DNA from: Chloroflexota bacterium
GTDB lineage: Bacteria > Chloroflexota > Dehalococcoidia > Lucifugimonadales > Lucifugimonadaceae
Reading direction: 5' to 3'
DNA length: 34,722 bases
NCBI GenBank assembly: GCA_002699165.1
Contig: PABO01000013.1
Span: forward strand, 5,880-40,601
Position 1 is the first letter of the stretch; the number at the start of each line of letters is the position of its first letter. Under the pieces are notes generated by a model, which was not told where the DNA came from, made no database searches, and saw only the letters and a list, made by a program, of their open reading frames with translations. This document shows positions 27,412 through 34,722 of this stretch, piece after piece. The translations under genes were made by a program, and so were the position numbers.

Positions 27412-28566
27412 CTAATCAATATTTACCTTTCCATCGTTTATAGAAAAATATTTTCCATCCATAATTTTAGTTTTATCTATTAAGGATATATCTGCAGTAG
27501 ATAATAGAATTTGATCAAAATCTAAAATTTCAGTTACTACCTTTGTTCTCATTTTTTCATCTAATTCTGAAAAAATATCATCTAAAATCAAGATAGGTTT
27601 TCTTTCGGTAATATTTTTTATTTCCTTTGCTTCAGATAACTTAAGTGAAAGGGAAATAATTCTTGATTGTCCTCTTGATGCTGTAATTGATGCAGGAGCA
27701 TCATTAAAAATTATTTCAAAATCATCTCGATGTGGTCCTATAGTTGTTATTCTTTGGTCTATGTCTCTAGAGTGAGTTTTTTTTAGTGCTTGGTAAAAAA
27801 TCAACTTTATTTCATCTATACTCGGTTCCTCCTCAAGGAATTTATTTTCACTATTTCTACCTATTTTTGGTAAATATTTTATATTAAGATTTATTTTTTC
27901 ATTAAAATTTCTAGCAAATTCTTTACTACTATTTTTTATTGTTTTTATTATTTTATTTCTCTCAAAAAAAATATTTGCCGCCTCTTCAGATAATCTGTTA
28001 TCCCAAAATTCAATTTCTTTTTCATTACTTTTTCCATCTTTAATGTTCTTAAGTAAGCTATTTCTTTGAAATAGAACTTTTTGATATCTCTGCAAGTTTT
28101 TAACATGATCATTATTTATTTGGCTTAAGAGAATATTTAAATATTTTCTTCTTATAAGAGGGGGCCCTGAAATAATTGATATATCATCTGTATCAAAAAA
28201 AACTGAGTTGATATTTCCTACAAATTCTTGATTTGATACTAATACGCCATTTATCCTGAAAGTTTTTATTAAATCTGAATTTTTTGAAATATCATAATCA
28301 ATTTGAGCCTTAATATTTCTATTTTTCTCTTCTGCAATTCCCAAAACTTGAGTATGACCACCTTTTTCTAAAAGAGAATTGCTTATAAGAAATTTATCAT
28401 TTGAAACTCTTGATGATTTGGCTATTGATAAAAGATATATACCTTCAAATAAATTACTTTTACCTTGCCCGTTTAAGCCAGAAAAAATATTGAAACCTTC
28501 TTGAAGGTCTATCGATGAATCTTTATGGTTTCTATAATTAGAAAGAGATAATGTTTTTAATTTTAT
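27412..28566 (-). CDS. recF: DNA replication/repair protein RecF; N-terminal 74 codons restored relative to the track
   Basis: In-frame extension reads IKLKTLSLSNYRNHKDSSIDLQEGFNIFSGLNGQGKSNLFEGIYLLS...; Walker A GLNGQGKS; C-terminal SRGQSRIISLSLKLSEA, ILILDDIFSELDE. In-frame TAG at 28576-28578; apparent initiator is ATA at 28564-28566. Confidence 0.88.
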   Translation of the reverse strand: MKLKTLSLSNYRNHKDSSIDLQEGFNIFSGLNGQGKSNLFEGIYLLSIAKSSRVSNDKFLISNSLLEKGGHTQVLGIAEEKNRNIKAQIDYDISKNSDLIKTFRINGVLVSNQEFVGNINSVFFDTDDISIISGPPLIRRKYLNILLSQINNDHVKNLQRYQKVLFQRNSLLKNIKDGKSNEKEIEFWDNRLSEEAANIFFERNKIIKTIKNSSKEFARNFNEKINLNIKYLPKIGRNSENKFLEEEPSIDEIKLIFYQALKKTHSRDIDQRITTIGPHRDDFEIIFNDAPASITASRGQSRIISLSLKLSEAKEIKNITERKPILILDDIFSELDEKMRTKVVTEILDFDQILLSTADISLIDKTKIMDGKYFSINDGKVNID

Positions 28567-28672
28567 GTTAAAGCCCTATAAATCCTTTTTTAATATGATA
28601 GTTTTTTATCTTTAGTAAGTATTTGTTTTTTGGCTTTATTTTTGGAATCAATTAAATCAATCGATCAAATTT

Positions 28673-29413
28673 ATGAATAAATCAGTCACAATTGATATAT
28701 GGGAAACCATAATTGGAGAAAAAGATTTTTCCTCCTTTTCTAAAAATAGGAAAGAAATTAAATGTCATTATGCTTATGATTATTTATCTAAATTTTCAAA
28801 TAAAATAAATTATTCAAAAACTGTTATAGCTCATGATTTTATTGTTAAGGAAATTGCTAAATTTTCAAGATTTCATTCTGATAGATTATTTATTGATTGG
28901 CTTTTTATTTTCATAAAAAAGATTGATTCTAATTTATTAAATAAAATGAATACTGAGGATATTCTTAAGCTTGGAGATATAATTGATAAAGCTTTCCTAG
29001 AAAATCCTCCAGAAATTTTTGAAGGAACTCATGAATTAATAAATTTTTGTAGGTCTAAAAATTTAAGAATTGGAATAATTTCAAACACAGGCTTTAATTC
29101 GCCTAAAGTATATAGAGAATTCTTTTCTATTAATAATTTGTTTTATAATACTATTTCCTTATCTAACGAACTGGAAACGGCAAAACCTCACTCAAAAATA
29201 TTTTTAGAAACTCTTAAAAATTTAGAGACTGCTCCAGAAAACTCCATACATTTTGGAGACAATCCAGTTGCAGATGTACTGGGAGCTTTAAATATTGGAA
29301 TGGATGCTGTTTTGATATCAAAGAACAACTCTAAAAAACCCATAAATCAAAAGCATATAGCTATTATTGATAATATAATTTTTTCAAATGAGGTAATTTC
29401 ATCTTGGATTTAG
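28673..29413 (+). CDS. HAD-superfamily hydrolase
   Basis: VTIDIWETI, IISNTG, AKPHSKIF, HFGDNPVADVLGA. Confidence 0.82.
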   Translation: MNKSVTIDIWETIIGEKDFSSFSKNRKEIKCHYAYDYLSKFSNKINYSKTVIAHDFIVKEIAKFSRFHSDRLFIDWLFIFIKKIDSNLLNKMNTEDILKLGDIIDKAFLENPPEIFEGTHELINFCRSKNLRIGIISNTGFNSPKVYREFFSINNLFYNTISLSNELETAKPHSKIFLETLKNLETAPENSIHFGDNPVADVLGALNIGMDAVLISKNNSKKPINQKHIAIIDNIIFSNEVISSWI

Positions 29414-30094
29414 CTTTCTATCAAAAGCCCAAGATGTTACTAGAAGAACTATGTTGATAGCTACAAAAAGAGTTAGAATTATCAAACATATTTCTAAAAA
29501 AAACCTTTCAGGGAACATTATCAATAAGTAGTCTGTTCTAGGGTCAAGAATCCAAAGATCATTTCTAAAAAAAATTTTATGAAACAAAATAAATGTTGAA
29601 TTGAAATTTATGATCATTCCTAAAATAACAATAAAAAATATACCGCTCCAAAGTATTAATGACTTATAAACGATGTTATAAATTAAATTAAATAATTGCT
29701 TATAACCGTTTTTATAAGTAATTATCATAATTGAAAAAAATATAAAAAAGAATGATATTTTTTCTAACAAAAGAGTTGCCTTTATTAGGTTTTTTACATC
29801 CACCATGTGATCTATTTCTTTTTGATTAAATAAATTAAATATTCCTCTACCTGGTTGTTGGACTAATATTTCTATTTTTTCTTGATCATTCTTAAAATAA
29901 TCTTTTATTTGGTCAGAAACTGAATTGAGCTGGTCTTTATATAAATTAGTTTTATATGATATGTTGTTCCTCTCCCAATTAAATTCATAAATCCAATCAG
30001 AAAATGTTATCATTTCGAAACTAATAGTTATTATAAAAGGAACCCAAAGAATATATGATGAAATTTTCAATAAGGGAAAGATTTTTTTGATCAT
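29399..30094 (-). CDS. DUF1461 (TIGR01906-like) integral membrane protein
   Basis: NLFNQKEIDHMVDVKNLI and HKIFFRNDLWILDPRTDYLLIMFPERFF. Confidence 0.75.
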   Translation of the reverse strand: MIKKIFPLLKISSYILWVPFIITISFEMITFSDWIYEFNWERNNISYKTNLYKDQLNSVSDQIKDYFKNDQEKIEILVQQPGRGIFNLFNQKEIDHMVDVKNLIKATLLLEKISFFFIFFSIMIITYKNGYKQLFNLIYNIVYKSLILWSGIFFIVILGMIINFNSTFILFHKIFFRNDLWILDPRTDYLLIMFPERFFLEICLIILTLFVAINIVLLVTSWAFDRKLNPR

Positions 30095-30105
30095 ATAATA
30101 TTATA
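30094..30105. promoter_or_regulatory. Palindromic bidirectional -10 candidate (TATAATATTATA)
   Basis: Perfect palindrome giving TATAAT on both strands within the 23-bp gap between divergent genes. Confidence 0.35.
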
Positions 30106-30117
30106 ACTTTTTAAATT

Positions 30118-30807
30118 ATGAAAAAAAATAACATGGATAAACTTGAAAAAATAATTATGAAACTCAGGTCTGATGATGGATGTCCTTGGGATAAAGAATT
30201 AACTCTAGAAAAATTAGGCCAGCTTACTGTTGAAGAGGCGTATGAGTTATTAGATGCTGTTGAAAAAAAAGATACATTGAAAATAGTTGATGAACTCTCA
30301 GATATTTTAACTCATTTAATTTTTTATTTTCAAATTGGAGATTCTTTAAATCAATTTTCTAAAGATCAAATTATAGATAATGCTTATCAAAAACTTATAT
30401 CTAGACATCCTCATGTTTTTGATAAATCAAGTAAAAAAAAGTTCAATACTGCAGAAGAGGTTGAGCAAAATTGGAGTTCATTAAAAGGTGAAAAAAATAA
30501 AATATTAGAAAATCTAAAATTCAATGGACCTTCAGGGATTTCAGCAGAAAGAATGATAAAAAAGATGTTGGAATTTGAGATAAATTTAGATGAAAAAAAT
30601 ATTCTTGATACTGAAACAGAATACCAAGTAGATTTATTATTTAATATTTATTTTCAAATGATCCAAAATGGCAAAAGTCCTGAAGCTGAATTAAGAATGA
30701 AATTAAGTAGTATAAGAGAAAAGTTATTTGATTTAGAGAAAAAAGAGCGCACAAGTTTTGAAAATTTAGATAGAAATAAAATAAAAAAAATTTTATTTCC
30801 TGAGTAG
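30118..30807 (+). CDS. mazG: Nucleoside triphosphate pyrophosphohydrolase MazG
   Basis: LRSDDGCPWDKELTLEKLGQLTVEEAYELLDAV, DELSDILTHLIFY, RHPHVFD. Confidence 0.92.
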   Translation: MKKNNMDKLEKIIMKLRSDDGCPWDKELTLEKLGQLTVEEAYELLDAVEKKDTLKIVDELSDILTHLIFYFQIGDSLNQFSKDQIIDNAYQKLISRHPHVFDKSSKKKFNTAEEVEQNWSSLKGEKNKILENLKFNGPSGISAERMIKKMLEFEINLDEKNILDTETEYQVDLLFNIYFQMIQNGKSPEAELRMKLSSIREKLFDLEKKERTSFENLDRNKIKKILFPE

Positions 30808-30970
30808 TTCTTTTTCTTAATCAACCTTACTAACTTCCAATTCTTAATCCTAAATTCTTTTTATCTAAATTTATTTATTTATCTACTCAAATCTGACTTT
30901 CATTCCTAATTAAGCTGTCCATATTAAACCACTTAACTAGAAAATCTCCTAATCGTTATTTCTATTATCC
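30808..30970 (+). promoter_or_regulatory. Candidate Rho-utilization-like C>G tract
   Basis: 36 C versus 5 G in 163 nt; no G at all from 30808 to 30894. Confidence 0.35.
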
Positions 30971-31040
30971 ATTTAATGAATTTTTTAATGAAAAGTTATA
31001 GAATTTAAAATAATAATTGAAATAAAAAATTAGGTAAATT

Positions 31041-32372
31041 ATGACAGAAAACATCCATTTTCCAGAAAGTGATATATTTCCAATCAATACTTTTGTTAAT
31101 AACAAAAAAAATATTTCTATTGGAGGGGTTGATTTAGAGGAGCTAGCAAATATATATGGAACTCCTTTATATGTATATGATGAGAATACAATTGTAGAAA
31201 CAATCAAGGATTTCCAAACATCATTTCAATCTGAAATACCCAATAGTGTTATTTCCTATTCAACAAAAGCATTTTCCAATCCATATCTATTAAGATTATT
31301 AGATGAAAATGGTATGAATATTGATGTTGTAACAGGAGGAGAACTTGCTATTGCAAAGCATGTAAAATTTCCTCCTCAAAGAATAAATTTTCATGGTAAT
31401 AACAAATCCCCAGAAGAATTAAAGGATGCGATAGATTATGGATTAGGGCATATAACTATAGATTCATTCAATGAGATTGAAAACCTGAAAAAAATCACTG
31501 ATGATTTAAATATAACTCAAGATGTAATGATTAGAGTTTCCCCTTCGATTGATCCGCATACTCATTTATTGACCACTACGGGAGTTTTAGATTCAAAATT
31601 TGGATTTTCAATTGAAACAGGGGATGCAGAAAAGGCCATTGAAAGTCTTATGTCAATTGATTCTTTGAATTTGCTTGGACTTCATTTTCATTTAGGATCT
31701 CCTATTTTTGAGCTTGAACCTTATGCAGAAGCTATTGAATATGTATATAAATTTTCTGCTGAGATGAAAAATAAATATGGGCTAGATATCAGAGAATTTA
31801 GTCCCGGTGGTGGTTTTGCAATTGGTTATGAAACTGATAAAAAACCTTTACCAATTTCTGACTATGCAAAGATTATTGGAGATGCAGTAAAAAAAGCATG
31901 CGATCTAAATGGTTTTAATGTTCCCAAAATCATTCTTGAACCAGGCAGAGCCTTAGTAGGAAGATCAGGGGTAAGTATTTATAGAATTGGTTCAATTAAG
32001 TCTATTCCGGGCGTAAGAAATTATATTTCAGTAGACGGAGGTATGGGAGATAATATTAGGCCTGCTTTATATGGTTCTGAATATTCAGTTTTTTCAGTAA
32101 CAAAGATTTTAGAAAAAGAAGGATTGATGAAATCAACTATATCAGGGAAATTTTGTGAGTCTGGAGATTATCTTGCAAGAGATGTAGAAATACCTAACCC
32201 TGCAATAGATGATTTACTGGTATTGCCTGCTTCGGGAGCATATAATTTGGCAATGGCAAGTAATTATAATATGCAAGTAAGGCCTGCAGTCGTTATGATA
32301 AAAGACGGGTCCCATTTTCTAATTAGAAGGCGAGAAAGTTATGAAGATCTTTTGAGTACATCATTAATATGA
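31041..32372 (+). CDS. lysA: Diaminopimelate decarboxylase
   Basis: YGTPLYVYDENTI, SYSTKAFSNP, FHGNNKSPEEL, GLHFHLGSPI, ILEPGRALVGRSG, CESGDYLARD. Confidence 0.94.
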   Translation: MTENIHFPESDIFPINTFVNNKKNISIGGVDLEELANIYGTPLYVYDENTIVETIKDFQTSFQSEIPNSVISYSTKAFSNPYLLRLLDENGMNIDVVTGGELAIAKHVKFPPQRINFHGNNKSPEELKDAIDYGLGHITIDSFNEIENLKKITDDLNITQDVMIRVSPSIDPHTHLLTTTGVLDSKFGFSIETGDAEKAIESLMSIDSLNLLGLHFHLGSPIFELEPYAEAIEYVYKFSAEMKNKYGLDIREFSPGGGFAIGYETDKKPLPISDYAKIIGDAVKKACDLNGFNVPKIILEPGRALVGRSGVSIYRIGSIKSIPGVRNYISVDGGMGDNIRPALYGSEYSVFSVTKILEKEGLMKSTISGKFCESGDYLARDVEIPNPAIDDLLVLPASGAYNLAMASNYNMQVRPAVVMIKDGSHFLIRRRESYEDLLSTSLI

Positions 32373-33382
32373 CAAGCAAAAATGAAAAAGCATATAACCT
32401 ATTAAAAAATTCTATAAAAAAAAATTCTATTTCACATTTTTATATCTTTCATGGGCCAAATAATGTAGGAAAGAAAAAATTAGCCTATTCATTTTCAAAA
32501 TTATTACTTTGTGAAAACCAAGATATAGAAAAACCTTGTTCTGAATGTGATTCTTGTTCAAAAATTGATGAAAAAAAACATTTTGATATTGTTTTCATTG
32601 ATTCAAATTCAAAAATAGAGGGAATTGATGAAAACAAATCTGATCAAATCAGATTGCCACATGTCCAAGAAATAAATAGACTTTCTAATCTTGGACCTTT
32701 TATGGGTAACTATAAAATCTTTATTTTAGACTCAGCTGAAAATTTAAATAATGAAGCTTCTAATGCTTTTTTAAAACTTCTTGAAGAGCCTCCAAAATCA
32801 TCTGTTTTTTTATTTTTAGTTAATGATCTTTCCTCAATTTATCCTACGATTTTATCTAGAGCTCAAAAAATCAATGTTTTAGAAACAAGTAAAGAAGATA
32901 TAAAATCATATATTTATGAAAAATATGATTTAGAAGAATCTATTATTCACAAAGTTATTAACTTTTCTCTTGGGAAAATAGAAATCGCAGAAAAATTATC
33001 CTCAGACCCTTCTTTAATTGAAGATTATTATGAATCTTATGACAGATTTTTTGATTTTTGTAATAGTGACATAAGTACAAGAATGGAATTTTCTCAAAAA
33101 TTTTCTTCTAGATACAGGACTGATAGAAATGCTATTCATAAAGAACTCAATTTATGGATAGATTTTTGCAATATTACATTTAATGCTATTTATTCAAAAG
33201 ATAAAAGTGTTATTTTTGAAAAAAACTTAAGTGATATATTCCAAACTAGTCAAATTAATATTATTGTATTAGAACTAATTAGAACACTAAGTAATTTGAA
33301 AAGTAACGCTAATCCTAGATTAGTTTTTGATGTAATGTCTTTAAAGTTACCCTTAAAGAGAGAAGAAATAATAAATGGCTAA
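32369..33382 (+). CDS. holB: DNA polymerase III delta' subunit (HolB-like)
   Basis: FHGPNNVGKKKLAYSFSKLLLCEN...CSECDSC zinc motif, NNEASNAFLKLLEEPP, PTILSRAQ. Confidence 0.82.
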   Translation: MTSKNEKAYNLLKNSIKKNSISHFYIFHGPNNVGKKKLAYSFSKLLLCENQDIEKPCSECDSCSKIDEKKHFDIVFIDSNSKIEGIDENKSDQIRLPHVQEINRLSNLGPFMGNYKIFILDSAENLNNEASNAFLKLLEEPPKSSVFLFLVNDLSSIYPTILSRAQKINVLETSKEDIKSYIYEKYDLEESIIHKVINFSLGKIEIAEKLSSDPSLIEDYYESYDRFFDFCNSDISTRMEFSQKFSSRYRTDRNAIHKELNLWIDFCNITFNAIYSKDKSVIFEKNLSDIFQTSQINIIVLELIRTLSNLKSNANPRLVFDVMSLKLPLKREEIING

Positions 33383-34022
33383 TTACAAATCTATTGCTAT
33401 AGATGGACCTGCTGCCTCAGGCAAATCAGTCGTAGGAAGGTCTCTAGCTAAAAAGTTATCTTATGATTTTTTAGATACTGGTATTATGTACAGAGCCATA
33501 ACTTATATAATACAAGAAAAAGAATTAGACCCTACTGAAGCCTCAAAATTCTTTATTAATTCAGAATTAACTATCGAGTTTGCAAATCTTGAAAATAGAA
33601 TACTTTTTCAAAAAAAAGATATTACTCCCTTTTTATTTTCCGATAAGATTAATTTGCAAGTTTCAAAATATTCCAAACTGAAATTAGTTAGAAAAAATTT
33701 AGTTATTGAGCAAAAAAGAATAGCTGAAAAATCAAATATAGTTATGGTCGGCAGAGATATAGGTACAAAAGTACTTTCTAATGCTAATTTAAAAATATAT
33801 CTAGATGCATCAATTGAAGTAAGGGCTGTAAGGCGATCGAATGAATTCAATGCTCTATCAACTGAAAAAGTAAAGAAAATGATCGAATCTCGAGATGTTA
33901 TTGATAAAAGTAGATCTAATTCTCCATTAGTGATAGATAAGCATGCTTTTGTTATAAATACTGATAATATTTCAATTGAGCAAGTTGTTGAAGATATTTT
34001 GAGTCTGTATAAAAATGGGTAA
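33375..34022 (+). CDS. cmk: Cytidylate kinase
   Basis: IAIDGPAASGKSVVGRSLAKKL, FLDTGIMYRAITY, VGRDIGTKVL, DVIDKSRSNSPL. Confidence 0.94.
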   Translation: MANYKSIAIDGPAASGKSVVGRSLAKKLSYDFLDTGIMYRAITYIIQEKELDPTEASKFFINSELTIEFANLENRILFQKKDITPFLFSDKINLQVSKYSKLKLVRKNLVIEQKRIAEKSNIVMVGRDIGTKVLSNANLKIYLDASIEVRAVRRSNEFNALSTEKVKKMIESRDVIDKSRSNSPLVIDKHAFVINTDNISIEQVVEDILSLYKNG

Positions 34023-34683
34023 GTTATTCAAAATTTGTGATTTAGGATTAAGGTTTACTTTTTTTCTTTTTGGAGAATTGAGAATTATTGGGTTTGAAAA
34101 TATTCCAAAAAATAAATCTTTTATTACTGTTTCAAATCATCTTTCAATAATTGACCCTGCTCTGTGCGCATCAGCAGTAGGTAAAGAGTCAAAATTTTTA
34201 GCTAAAAAGGAATTATTTAGATTTCCATTTAACATTTTTTTAAAATTTTATGGAGCATTTCCATTAAATAGAGGAAAAATAAATTTAGCAGCTATTAATT
34301 GGGCAAAAGACCAACTAAATTCTCAAGATAATTCTTTACTTATTTTCCCTGAAGGTACTAGAAGCAAAAATCTGAAATTACAAAAAGGATTTAATGGTGC
34401 AGCTCTAATAGCTATAGATACTGAAAGTATAATTTTACCTATATCAATTTCTGGTTCAGAAAAATGTACACACTTTTTGCAATTTTTATTCCCTAAAATG
34501 TCTGTAAATATAAAAATTGGAGAGCCTTTTATGATTAATTCTTTACCATTAGTTAAAGATAAGAAATTATATGAAAATATAACCGGAGAAATAATGCAAA
34601 GAATTTCTAATTTATTACCTGAAAAATATAAGAATGGAGATATTGAAGATATAAAACAGTTTAAGCATACGAGAAACATATGA
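34015..34683 (+). CDS. plsC: 1-acyl-sn-glycerol-3-phosphate acyltransferase (PlsC-like)
   Basis: VSNHLSIIDP (HX4D-type NHLSIID), FPEGTRSK. Confidence 0.9.
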   Translation: MGKLFKICDLGLRFTFFLFGELRIIGFENIPKNKSFITVSNHLSIIDPALCASAVGKESKFLAKKELFRFPFNIFLKFYGAFPLNRGKINLAAINWAKDQLNSQDNSLLIFPEGTRSKNLKLQKGFNGAALIAIDTESIILPISISGSEKCTHFLQFLFPKMSVNIKIGEPFMINSLPLVKDKKLYENITGEIMQRISNLLPEKYKNGDIEDIKQFKHTRNI

Positions 34684-34684
34684 T

Positions 34685-34722
34685 ATGAAAATTAATGATA
34701 TTTCTTCAAATTTCTTTTCTTT
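34685..34722 (+). CDS. Possible start of a further CDS, truncated by window end
   Basis: ATG at 34685, one base after the plsC stop: MKINDISSNFFS... Confidence 0.3.
   Translation, partial: MKINDISSNFFS

Noticed and set aside
29399-29413. 15-nt antisense overlap of HAD and DUF1461 stop regions
   Set aside because: Short convergent overlaps are common in compact genomes; not informative on its own.
30808-31040. Lysine riboswitch upstream of lysA
   Set aside because: The 233-nt gap is C/T-rich and almost G-free at its start; no L-box-like purine-rich conserved core seen.
30965-31207. 80-aa minus-strand ORF overlapping lysA start
   Set aside because: Antisense to the conserved lysA N-terminus; no family resemblance.
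32369-33382. Degenerate Walker A (GPNNVGKKK) in HolB-like protein as a sign of inactivation
   Set aside because: Delta' subunits are typically non-ATPase, so this is expected.
1-34722. CRISPR arrays, tRNA/rRNA genes, transposases or integrases
   Set aside because: No regularly spaced direct repeats, no tRNA-like T-arm/acceptor patterns noticed in the few intergenic regions, and no ORF resembling mobile-element enzymes.

Overview
AT-rich bacterial chromosomal window, probably from a marine SAR202-like Chloroflexota or similar streamlined lineage. That assignment is only an inference from gene content (enolase-superfamily and RraA-type catabolic genes, sulfatase, branched-chain ABC transporter). 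Layout: (i) liv-type ABC transporter, with the 3' end of livG, then livF, livH and livM on + and the binding lipoprotein convergent on -; (ii) a tightly packed 10-gene minus-strand operon (about 4.0-14.4 kb) encoding a YjhG/YagF-like dehydratase, an Eis-like acetyltransferase, an HMA-MauE membrane fusion, two small ORFs, DUF1800, NHL-repeat protein, DUF1501, sulfatase and a uronate-dehydrogenase-like SDR; (iii) an accessory stretch (14.4-17.2 kb) of orphan ORFs, micro-ORFs, strong hairpins and a candidate ADP-ribosyltransferase-fold protein; (iv) mfd-rraA-enolase superfamily on -; (v) proB-proA-thrB-lysC on +; (vi) recF on -, whose N-terminus is missing from the ORF track and appears to require a non-canonical ATA start; (vii) HAD hydrolase, DUF1461, mazG, lysA, holB-like, cmk and plsC. 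No tRNA, rRNA, CRISPR array or mobile element was recognised. The best second-look items are the recF ATA start, the ART-like gene and its hairpin-rich surroundings, the DUF1800/NHL/DUF1501 triad lacking signal peptides, the coupled micro-ORFs, and an 87-nt G-free, C-rich rut-like tract upstream of lysA.
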